Below are positions 11,183 to 19,091 of a DNA stretch of 64,000 nt, piece after piece. The notes beneath the pieces are model-generated. The model worked only from the letters and a program-made list of their open reading frames with translations, was not told the origin of the DNA and searched no databases. The stretch's first letter is position 1. Every line of letters starts with the position of its first letter. Made by a program: the position numbers and the translations under genes. Source of the stretch: Algibacter sp. L1A34 (GTDB lineage Bacteria > Bacteroidota > Bacteroidia > Flavobacteriales > Flavobacteriaceae); NCBI RefSeq assembly GCF_009796805.1, contig NZ_CP047029.1, forward strand, positions 1,477,501-1,541,500, read 5' to 3'.

Positions 11183-12154
11183 ATGAAATTAAACATCATT
11201 ATAATTACGTTTTTACTTTTTGTTTCGTGTAAAGAAACTTCAAAAGTAGAGAGGTTAATTAAAGAAGAAACAATGATTAATATACATGCTAAAAAACTAC
11301 CAAACGCTCAATTGTATAGCGGAGCATTATTAAGGATAGATAGTCTATCTTCAAAATATATAAAATCTAGACCAGTCGATATTTGGTTGCCCGAAAATTA
11401 TTCAAAAGATAAAAAATATGCTGTGCTTTATATGCACGATGGGCAAAATCTATTCGACTCTACAACCACATGGAATAAGCAAGAGTGGAAAGTAGATGAA
11501 TGGGCAACACAATTGGTGAAGGAAGGTAAGATTAAAGATTTTATTGTAGTTGGTATTCACAATATTCCCGAAATTCGATGGCAAGATTTATTTCCTCAGA
11601 AAGCTTTTGGTTACTTAACCAATGTTGATAAAGAGGCTATAATAAATGAGGCTAAATCTCAAAAAATTAGCTTGAATTTTAATGGTGATAATTATTTAAA
11701 ATTTTTAGTTGAAGAGTTAAAACCAATAATCGATTCTGAATTTTCGGTATTTACAAACCAAGAGAACACCATGGTTTCTGGCTCAAGTATGGGAGGGCTT
11801 ATGAGTATGTATGCAATATGCGAATACCCAAATATTTTTGGAAGAGCAGCTTGTTTGTCTACACATTGGGAGGGTGCTGAACCAAAAGAAAACAACCCGG
11901 TGGCAAAAGCAATTTTAGATTATATGGAAAACAACTTGCCTAATCCGGAATCACATAAGATATACTTTGATTATGGTACAAAGACATTAGATGCATATTA
12001 CCCAAAATTTACACCCGAAATAAATAGAATTTTAAAAGTTAATGGATATACTAGTGAAAACTCTGCGAATATTGAGTTTGAAGGCGCTGATCATTCCGAG
12101 AATTCATGGAATAAACGTTTAGATGTTCCATTAGTTTTTTTGTTAAAAAACTAG
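11183..12154 (+). CDS. Esterase-like alpha/beta hydrolase lipoprotein (esterase D/CE1-type fold)
   Basis: The 323-residue protein has a lipoprotein signal (MKLNIIIITFLLFVSCKETS). The core is of the 'putative esterase' family: PVDIWLPENYSKDKKYAVLY, then MHDGQNLFD, with the nucleophile Ser202 in GSSMGG and a late histidine in EGADHSENSW. It sits between two GH13 genes, 20 bp after one and 51 bp before the next, so it belongs to the alpha-glucan operon. The substrate is unknown. Possible roles are removing acyl groups from the glucan or acting on another ester. Related proteins also include ferric enterobactin esterase-like enzymes, but nothing here suggests siderophores. Confidence 0.8.
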   Translation: MKLNIIIITFLLFVSCKETSKVERLIKEETMINIHAKKLPNAQLYSGALLRIDSLSSKYIKSRPVDIWLPENYSKDKKYAVLYMHDGQNLFDSTTTWNKQEWKVDEWATQLVKEGKIKDFIVVGIHNIPEIRWQDLFPQKAFGYLTNVDKEAIINEAKSQKISLNFNGDNYLKFLVEELKPIIDSEFSVFTNQENTMVSGSSMGGLMSMYAICEYPNIFGRAACLSTHWEGAEPKENNPVAKAILDYMENNLPNPESHKIYFDYGTKTLDAYYPKFTPEINRILKVNGYTSENSANIEFEGADHSENSWNKRLDVPLVFLLKN

Positions 12155-12205
12155 GGTTAGAAGGTTAATAATAGAATCTTTTTTTGTTTAAAAAAAAATC
12201 ACAAA

Positions 12206-14086
12206 ATGAAAGCTGTAAAATATATCATAGTTGTATTTTTATTTATCGGATTAAGTTGTAATAATGAAGAAAAAGTGGTGGATAAAACCATTGAGCAAGA
12301 GAACAGAGTAATGAATAGAAAAGAAGTAGTTTACCAAGTGTTTACACGTTTATTTGGTAATACAAATACTAATAATAAACCATGGGGAACCATTGAAGAA
12401 AATGGTGTAGGTAAGTTTAACGATTTTACAGACAAAGCTTTAAATGAAATAAAAGATTTAGGAGTAACTCATATTTGGTATACAGGTGTGCCACATCACG
12501 ATGTAATTACCGATTATGCCAAATACGGTATTTCTAACGACGATCCCGATGTGGTAAAAGGTCGTGCAGGTTCGCCATATGCAGTTAAAGATTACTACAA
12601 TGTAAATCCAGATTTAGCAGTAAATGTAGAAAATAGATTAGGGGAGTTTAAAGCCTTAATTGATCGTACACACGCGGCTGGATTAAAAGTTATTATGGAT
12701 ATAGTGCCTAACCATGTTGCGAGAAATTACAAAAGTATTTCGAGACCAAAAGGCATAAAGGATTTTGGCGAAAATGATAATAAAACAGTAGTTTTCGATG
12801 CGAATAATAACTTTTATTATAACCCTAACGAAATGTTTAAGGTGCCAGATTGGGAACACCAATATATGCCTTTGGGTGGCGAGAAGAATGTGTTGGCTGA
12901 TGGTGAGTTTCTTGAGTTTCCTGCTAAGTGGACTGGTAATGGCACAAGTGCTTCTAAGCCAAATATGAACGATTGGTACGAAACTGTAAAAATAAATTAT
13001 GGAATTTCGCCCGAAGGAGAAAAGTATTTTGATGAATTACCTGATGGATTTGAAAATGAAGATTATAAAAAACATTTTGAATTTTGGGAAGATAAAATGG
13101 TTCCGAATTCTTGGATGAAATTTAGAGATATTGCATTGTATTGGTTAGGTTTTGGGGTCGACGGATTTCGTTATGATATGGCCGAAATGGTACCGGTCGA
13201 ATTTTGGAGTTATATGAATTCGTCTATAAAAATGAAAAAACCAGATGCTTTTTTGTTAGCCGAAGTTTACACGCCTAGCTTATATCGCGATTATATCAAA
13301 AAAGGAAAAATGGATTATCTGTATGATAAAGTACAGTTTTATGATACATTAAAACATGTGGTACAGGGTTATGGGAAAACGGATAATATTCCGCCTATTC
13401 TAAGTGATTTGGCAGATATTGAACATCATATGCTTCATTTTTTAGAAAACCATGATGAGCAACGTATCGCTAGTCCTGATTTTGCTGGCAAAGCGGAAAA
13501 AGGAAAGCCTGCTATGGTAGTTTCGGCAACATCAACTACAGCTCCAGTAATGATTTATTTTGGACAAGAAGTAGGTGAGGACGCCTCCGAAGAGCCTGGT
13601 TTTGGAGCGCCTACCCGAACATCGATTTTTGATTATATTGGAGTTCCTGCTCACCAACGTTGGGTTAATGATAAAAAGTTTGATGGTGGACAATTAACCG
13701 AGTCTGAAAAAGGTTTGAGAGATTTTTATAAACGTCTTTTAAATTTTACAATAAATAGTTCTGCATTAATGGGCGATTATGCCGATATCCATCAGTATAA
13801 TCGAGAACACACAGAAAACTATACTGATAAATTGTTTTCTTTTGTGCGTTATAGTGATTCTGAAAAGGTTATCGTTGTTTCAAATTTTGATTCTGAAAAC
13901 AGATTTGACTTTCATTTAAAAATACCTGAAAATATTATTAAATCATGGCAGTTATCTGATGGGGAATATGAGCTTGAAGATCAATTATATCATAAGGTTC
14001 TATTAAAATTAGTAGTTGAAAATGGACTCGGCAATGTCAATATTAATTTAATGCCTTTAGAATCTTTCATCTTAAAAATGAAATAA
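12206..14086 (+). CDS. GH13 alpha-amylase, surface lipoprotein candidate
   Basis: The 626-residue protein has a lipoprotein signal (VVFLFIGLSCNNEEK). The acidic pair shortly after the Cys fits the Bacteroidetes surface-export signal. The TIM barrel contains IMDIVPNHVA (region I), nucleophile Asp324 (VDGFRYDMAE), acid Glu353 (LLAEVY) and Asp417 (LENHDEQR). A long insert after region I (residues about 190-290) carries the loop domain. A C-terminal beta domain ends at LMPLESFILKMK. It probably cuts starch or glycogen outside the cell or in the periplasm. It is co-directional with its neighbours (51 bp before, 53 bp after). Confidence 0.92.
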   Translation: MKAVKYIIVVFLFIGLSCNNEEKVVDKTIEQENRVMNRKEVVYQVFTRLFGNTNTNNKPWGTIEENGVGKFNDFTDKALNEIKDLGVTHIWYTGVPHHDVITDYAKYGISNDDPDVVKGRAGSPYAVKDYYNVNPDLAVNVENRLGEFKALIDRTHAAGLKVIMDIVPNHVARNYKSISRPKGIKDFGENDNKTVVFDANNNFYYNPNEMFKVPDWEHQYMPLGGEKNVLADGEFLEFPAKWTGNGTSASKPNMNDWYETVKINYGISPEGEKYFDELPDGFENEDYKKHFEFWEDKMVPNSWMKFRDIALYWLGFGVDGFRYDMAEMVPVEFWSYMNSSIKMKKPDAFLLAEVYTPSLYRDYIKKGKMDYLYDKVQFYDTLKHVVQGYGKTDNIPPILSDLADIEHHMLHFLENHDEQRIASPDFAGKAEKGKPAMVVSATSTTAPVMIYFGQEVGEDASEEPGFGAPTRTSIFDYIGVPAHQRWVNDKKFDGGQLTESEKGLRDFYKRLLNFTINSSALMGDYADIHQYNREHTENYTDKLFSFVRYSDSEKVIVVSNFDSENRFDFHLKIPENIIKSWQLSDGEYELEDQLYHKVLLKLVVENGLGNVNINLMPLESFILKMK

Positions 14087-14139
14087 ACTACTAGCTTTCT
14101 TTAGGTCTTAGGAGGTTAAAACACAAAAAACATATTAAA

Positions 14140-15801
14140 ATGAAACAAATTTTAGCTACCATTATAGTTCTATTTATTTTAACAGGTTGCAATAAAACTG
14201 TAAAAACAGAAGTTGTTAAGCCCGAAGTCAAAACGCCGTTTGTTTGGGAAGGTGCTAATGTTTATTTTTTGCTTACGGACCGTTTTAATAACGCAGATAC
14301 AGTTAACGATATTAACTTTAATAGGACTGCTAAAACGGGTAAACTCCGTGGCTTTGAAGGTGGGGATTTAAAAGGTGTTACTCAAAAAATTAATGAAGGT
14401 TATTTTACTAATTTAGGAATTAATGCTATTTGGATGACGCCTATTGTTGAACAAATTCATGGAGGAACGGACGAAGGCACGGGTTTAAGTTATGGATATC
14501 ATGGTTATTGGGCAAAGGATTGGACGTCTATCGATCCAAATTTTGGTAGTAAAGCCGATTTGCATGAATTAATTAAAACGGCTCATAAACACGGTATTCG
14601 TGTTTTGTTGGATGGTGTAATAAACCATACAGGGCCAGTAACCGATAAAGATTCTGTTTGGCCGAAAGAGTGGGTGCGTACCGGTCCACAATGCAGTTAT
14701 GATAATTATGAGAACACTGTTGCATGTACGCTTGTGAAAAATTTACCAGATCTTAGAACGGAAAGCAATGAAAATATTGATTTACCGCCGTTCTTGATCA
14801 AAAAGTGGAAAACTGAAGGTCGATACGATCAAGAAATTAAGGAATTAGATGCGTTTTTTGAGCGCACCGGCCATCCTAGGTCGCCACGTTTTTATGTTAT
14901 GAAGTGGCTAACGGATTATATTATAGAATACGGTATTGATGGTTACCGTGTAGATACTGTAAAGCACACCGAAGCTTATGTTTGGCAGGAATATAAAGCA
15001 GAGTGCGATTATGCTTTTGCACAGTACAAAGAGCAAAACCCAGAAAAGGTTTTGGATAATAATGAGTTTTATCTTGTTGGTGAGGTTTATAATTATAACA
15101 TATCAAATGAAAAGACCTACGATTTTGGGGATAAAAAAGTTAACTATTTTGACAATGCTTTTGAAAGTTTAATCAATTTTGAAGCTAAATGGAATTTAGC
15201 ACAAAGGCTTATGGAAGATGTGTTTAAACGTTATTCAGGGATATTAAATGGTGGTTTAAAAGGTTATAGTGTTTTAAATTATTTAACCTCGCATGACGAT
15301 GGACAGCCATTTGATGCGAAGCGTGAGAAACCTTTTGAAACTGCCACAAAATTGTTGTTGTGTCCTGGTGCATCGCAGGTGTATTATGGCGATGAGTTAG
15401 CTAGACCACTTGTTATTGAAGGTGCGGAAGGAGATGCTACACTGCGTTCTTTTATGAATTGGGACGATTTTAAAAACAATACAAAAACCCAAGCTATTTT
15501 AAAACATTGGCAGAAATTAGGACAATTTAGAGCGAGCCATCCAGCGGTTGGAGCTGGTATTCATCAAATGATATCTCAAGAACCTTATTTATTTACACGT
15601 CGTTTTTCAAAAGAAGATTTTAATGATGTCGTACTTGTTGGTTTGGATTTTCCTAAGGGAGAAAAAATAATTGATGTTTCGGAAGTGTTTGAAAATGGCA
15701 TTAAAATTCATGATGCATATTCTGGTGTTTATTCCGAAGTGAAAGATGGGCAAGTTCTTATTAATTCAAATGATACTATTATGCTTTTAGAGAAGAAATA
15801 A
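14140..15801 (+). CDS. GH13 alpha-amylase lipoprotein, probably periplasmic
   Basis: The 553-residue protein has a clear lipobox (LFILTGCNKTVKTEV). The residues after the Cys are basic and polar, not acidic, which argues for a periplasm-facing location. Catalytic residues are Asp272 (DGYRVDTVKH), Glu315 (VGEVYN) and Asp386 in TSHDDGQPF. The last motif has Ser in place of the usual Asn of NHD. Region I is VLLDGVINHTGPV. This layout resembles MalS-like periplasmic alpha-amylases. It appears to be the last gene of the alpha-glucan operon, with a hairpin starting 14 bp after the stop. Confidence 0.92.
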   Translation: MKQILATIIVLFILTGCNKTVKTEVVKPEVKTPFVWEGANVYFLLTDRFNNADTVNDINFNRTAKTGKLRGFEGGDLKGVTQKINEGYFTNLGINAIWMTPIVEQIHGGTDEGTGLSYGYHGYWAKDWTSIDPNFGSKADLHELIKTAHKHGIRVLLDGVINHTGPVTDKDSVWPKEWVRTGPQCSYDNYENTVACTLVKNLPDLRTESNENIDLPPFLIKKWKTEGRYDQEIKELDAFFERTGHPRSPRFYVMKWLTDYIIEYGIDGYRVDTVKHTEAYVWQEYKAECDYAFAQYKEQNPEKVLDNNEFYLVGEVYNYNISNEKTYDFGDKKVNYFDNAFESLINFEAKWNLAQRLMEDVFKRYSGILNGGLKGYSVLNYLTSHDDGQPFDAKREKPFETATKLLLCPGASQVYYGDELARPLVIEGAEGDATLRSFMNWDDFKNNTKTQAILKHWQKLGQFRASHPAVGAGIHQMISQEPYLFTRRFSKEDFNDVVLVGLDFPKGEKIIDVSEVFENGIKIHDAYSGVYSEVKDGQVLINSNDTIMLLEKK

Positions 15802-15814
15802 TTGATTTTCACCT

Positions 15815-15851
15815 ATACTAATGTGCTTTTTCTAGAAAGACATATTAGTAT
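15815..15851 (+). terminator. Hairpin after the alpha-glucan operon, weak terminator
   Basis: ATACTAAT (15815-15822) pairs with ATTAGTAT (15844-15851), and the interior pairs further with a bulge, giving a long stem. Only AATTT follows, so there is no strong U-tract. It may be a transcript end or a processing site for the operon ending at 15801. Confidence 0.4.
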
Positions 15852-15998
15852 AATTTGATAGCTAATTTTTTATTCATATATGAAATATGAGTAGTTATTT
15901 GAAGATGATATAAAACTGTGATTACCTATACAATTATTTTTTAGCACCTTTATTTAAAGGATATTCAGTATCTTGTTGGCCCAACATTAGGGTTAAAA

Positions 15999-18812
15999 AT
16001 GAAAAAGCATTATTGTTTCTTGTTTTGTTTCTGTATAGGCTTAGTATTTACACTAAGTTCACAGGAATTTCCACCAATACAAACCTATACACCTGAAGTT
16101 TATGGAGGTGAAAACCAGAATTGGTCTATTTCTCAGTCTTCCGATAAGTATCTTTATTTTGCCAATAACAAAGGGCTGCTAGAATTTAGTGGTGCCAAAT
16201 GGAATTTGTATCATTCACCAAACGAAACGATTCTTCGTACTGTAAAAGTGATTGATTCGCTTATTTATACAGGTAGTTTTAGAGGGTTTGGTTATTGGGA
16301 AAAGGATGATTTTGGACTTTTAAATTACACGCCGCTATCAAAGCAACTTAATGTCGATTTTTTAGAAGATGAAGAAATTTGGACGATTTTAAAACTCGAA
16401 AACTGGATTTTATTTCAATCTTTAGATCGCATTCATATTTACGATCAGGTAAAGAAAACTTACAGCGTAGTAGATTCTGAATCTAAAATTTCGAGGTTGT
16501 TTCTAGTAGGAAAGAATCTATACTTTCAAAATGTAAATAAAGGTTTATATCAAATTGAAAATGGTAAGGGCGTTCTTGTATCTGATGATGCTATTCTTCA
16601 AGAAAATTTAATCGTAAATATTTTTAAGCAAAACCAGGAATTGCTGATTTTAACTCAGGATCGTGGCTTTTTTAAATTTATCGATGGGGCATTAACGCCA
16701 TGGGATATTGCAGACAAAGAGATCTTGGATAATGTTAGTGTTTTTAGCGGTATTCAACTTCAAGATAAGAGTTTTGTGTTGGGTACTATTTCCGATGGAT
16801 TAATACATTTAACTTATGATGGTAGTGTAAAGCATGGTGTTAATCAATCTAACGGGCTTAGTAATAATACGGTTTTATCTTTGTTTGAAGATGAAGATCA
16901 TAACATTTGGCTAGGTTTAGATAATGGTATTGATTGTATAAATAGTAAATCACCTTACTTGCAATATATTGATAACAATGGCATTATTGGCAGTGTTTAT
17001 ACATCTAAAGTTTACAATGGTTTGCTTTATTTGGGGTCTAATCAAGGTTTGTTTTGTAAACCATTAAATAGTTCTGAAGATTTTCAGTTTGTCCCAAATA
17101 CTCAAGGGCAGGTATGGTGTTTAGAGATTTTAGATAATCAGCTTTTTTGTGGTCATAATTCAGGTACGTTTTTAATTGAAGGTGCCGAATCGAAAAAAAT
17201 ATCTAATGTATTAGGCGCTTGGCAAATTAAGAAAGTTCCTAATCATGAAAATTTATTGATTCAAGGAAACTATAATGGTTTAAACATTCTTGAGAAAATA
17301 AATGAATCATGGCAGTTTAGAAATAAAATTGAAGACTTTAATATCTCTAGTCGATATTTTGAGTTTTTAGACCCAGAGAATCTTATTGTTAGCCATGAAT
17401 ATAAGGGTGTTTTTAATGTTAAAGTTGATAGTAGCTTCCGAAAAACCGTAAGTTTTAAACAAGATACATTAGTTGAAAAAGGTTTAACTTCTAGCTTTAT
17501 TAAGTATAATGATGATTTGTTGTATACTACTAAAAAAGGTGTTTTTAAGTATCAGAAAGCTATTAATCGGTTTCAAAAAGATACGCTTTTAAGTAAGTTA
17601 ATAAATGGAAGTAATTATACTTCGGGTAAGTTAATTCTAGATTTAGAAACCGATAAGCTATGGAGTTTATCTACTTACGGGCTGCATTATTTAACTGCTG
17701 CAAAATTAACCGGTGAACAGAAAATAGAAACTATTTCATTTCCTTCTGAAATTAGAAAGGATATTACCGGTTTTGAAAATATAACGAATATTGTTGATGA
17801 ACAATTTTTAGTTGGTTCTGCAACGGGATATTTTATTTTCGATTTAAAAAAGATTCATAGTTACCCTTCAGAAATAAGTATAAATCAGGTTGAAGTAAGT
17901 GCATCTAAAATAGAAACAGCTTTCGAGTACGTTAACTTAAAAACTTCGGCAGTATTTAAAAATAAGAAGAATAACGTGAAATTTACTTACAGTATTCCTC
18001 AATATTTAAAAATTCAGAAACTAGAATACCAATACAAGCTAGAGGGAATTTATGATACTTGGAGCCATTGGAGTAGTAAGGGTGAAGTGGTTTTTGAAAA
18101 CCTGCCGTATGGCGATTATAGCTTTGTGGTTCGTGGGCGTATTGGTGATGAGTTAACTTTAAATTCGGCATCGTATGCATTTAAAATAGAGCGTCCATTG
18201 TTGCTTTCAAACATAGCGATTGCTTCTTATATTATTGCTGTATTGTTGTTCTCCTTGTTTATGCATACGTTTTATAAGCGTTATTATAAAAATCAACGCG
18301 AACGATTATTGCAAAAAACCACAAGAGAATTTGAGCTTAAAGAACTTGAAAACAACCAAAAGCTTATGCGTTTTAAGAATGATAAGCTTCGTGAGGATAT
18401 TGAGGCGAAAAATCGTGAATTGGGAGTATCTACCATGAGTCTTATAAAGAAAAATGAGTTTTTAAATAGCTTAAAGAAAGAGCTTGAAGATGTAGAGGGT
18501 AGTAAAACTATAAAGCAGGTTATTAAGATAATTGATAAAAATATTAACCATACAGACGATTGGAATCTGTTTCAGGAAGCTTTTAATAATGCTGATAAAG
18601 ATTTTCTAAAAAAAATAAAAGGAATCCATCCAAAGTTAACATCTAACGATTTACGTCTTTGTGCTTACTTACGATTAAATCTGTCTTCAAAGGAGATTGC
18701 GCCTCTGTTAAATATTTCACATCGAAGTGTAGAAGTGAAACGGTATAGATTACGAAAGAAAATGGAGCTACCTCACGAAACAAGCTTAACAAACTACATT
18801 TTGGAGTTGTAG
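15999..18812 (+). CDS. SusR-like transmembrane regulator (beta-propeller, Y_Y_Y, LuxR-type HTH)
   Basis: The 937-residue protein has an N-terminal signal peptide (residues 1-22) and about 600 residues of periplasmic propeller repeats (for example GLSNNTVLSLFEDEDHNIWL). A Y_Y_Y immunoglobulin-like domain follows near residues 640-730 (YQYKLEGIYDTWSHWS). One membrane helix (about 735-757, IAIASYIIAVLLFSLFM), a coiled coil and a C-terminal LuxR-type HTH (LSSKEIAPLLNISHRSVEVK) complete it. There is no histidine kinase or receiver domain, so it is of the SusR class that binds a glycan outside and DNA inside. It lies between the alpha-glucan and laminarin loci. Because the shared direct repeat begins 23 bp after its stop, I infer it may activate the laminarin genes, though control of the alpha-glucan genes is also possible. 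Confidence 0.9.
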   Translation: MKKHYCFLFCFCIGLVFTLSSQEFPPIQTYTPEVYGGENQNWSISQSSDKYLYFANNKGLLEFSGAKWNLYHSPNETILRTVKVIDSLIYTGSFRGFGYWEKDDFGLLNYTPLSKQLNVDFLEDEEIWTILKLENWILFQSLDRIHIYDQVKKTYSVVDSESKISRLFLVGKNLYFQNVNKGLYQIENGKGVLVSDDAILQENLIVNIFKQNQELLILTQDRGFFKFIDGALTPWDIADKEILDNVSVFSGIQLQDKSFVLGTISDGLIHLTYDGSVKHGVNQSNGLSNNTVLSLFEDEDHNIWLGLDNGIDCINSKSPYLQYIDNNGIIGSVYTSKVYNGLLYLGSNQGLFCKPLNSSEDFQFVPNTQGQVWCLEILDNQLFCGHNSGTFLIEGAESKKISNVLGAWQIKKVPNHENLLIQGNYNGLNILEKINESWQFRNKIEDFNISSRYFEFLDPENLIVSHEYKGVFNVKVDSSFRKTVSFKQDTLVEKGLTSSFIKYNDDLLYTTKKGVFKYQKAINRFQKDTLLSKLINGSNYTSGKLILDLETDKLWSLSTYGLHYLTAAKLTGEQKIETISFPSEIRKDITGFENITNIVDEQFLVGSATGYFIFDLKKIHSYPSEISINQVEVSASKIETAFEYVNLKTSAVFKNKKNNVKFTYSIPQYLKIQKLEYQYKLEGIYDTWSHWSSKGEVVFENLPYGDYSFVVRGRIGDELTLNSASYAFKIERPLLLSNIAIASYIIAVLLFSLFMHTFYKRYYKNQRERLLQKTTREFELKELENNQKLMRFKNDKLREDIEAKNRELGVSTMSLIKKNEFLNSLKKELEDVEGSKTIKQVIKIIDKNINHTDDWNLFQEAFNNADKDFLKKIKGIHPKLTSNDLRLCAYLRLNLSSKEIAPLLNISHRSVEVKRYRLRKKMELPHETSLTNYILEL

Positions 18813-18835
18813 TATCCTTAACATATTGCTTACTT

Positions 18836-18857
18836 ACCCATACAGCACCACAACATT
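18836..18857 (+). promoter_or_regulatory. Shared direct-repeat regulatory site, copy A
   Basis: Two 11-bp units, ACCCATACAGC and ACCACAACATT, lie head to tail. The second unit recurs exactly at 28104-28114 and at 46416-46426. The site is about 235 bp before the glycosidase-barrel gene. An 11-bp period puts the units on one face of the helix, as expected for a dimeric activator. Confidence 0.6.
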
Positions 18858-18903
18858 TAATATTTTAAGTAGAATTTAACTAGTTTTTTTAAAAAAAAAG
18901 CAA

Positions 18904-18940
18904 TTGTATAAAACCCTTACATACTATGGGTTTTATACAA
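18904..18940. repeat. 13-bp perfect inverted repeat
   Basis: TTGTATAAAACCC (18904-18916) and GGGTTTTATACAA (18928-18940) are perfect inverted copies with an 11-nt loop. It lies between the direct-repeat site and the promoter-like element of the first laminarin unit. On the minus strand it is followed by TTGC and nine T residues, so it looks like a minus-direction terminator although no minus-strand gene is nearby. On the plus strand no T-run follows. It could be a regulator site or the end of the upstream regulator transcript. Confidence 0.55.
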
Positions 18941-18960
18941 AAATATGCTTTTGTCTTCTA

Positions 18961-18977
18961 GTGTATGCTTTTTGTTG
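18961..18977 (+). promoter_or_regulatory. Shared promoter-proximal element, copy A
   Basis: GTGTATGCTTTTTGTTG resembles the longer element at 28210-28231 and 46546-46567 (core GTATGTTTTTTGT). It starts 131 bp before the start codon and about 104 bp after the direct repeat. It probably covers the promoter or transcript start of the first laminarin unit. Confidence 0.45.
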
Positions 18978-19091
18978 GGGTTATTAAAGTTAATTTAACA
19001 TATATATAGGTTAATTTTACATAGCTGTACGTTTTGTGAGCTTTATGCTACTAAACAAGCTATTAACTAAGACAACTTAAGTATTAATATT

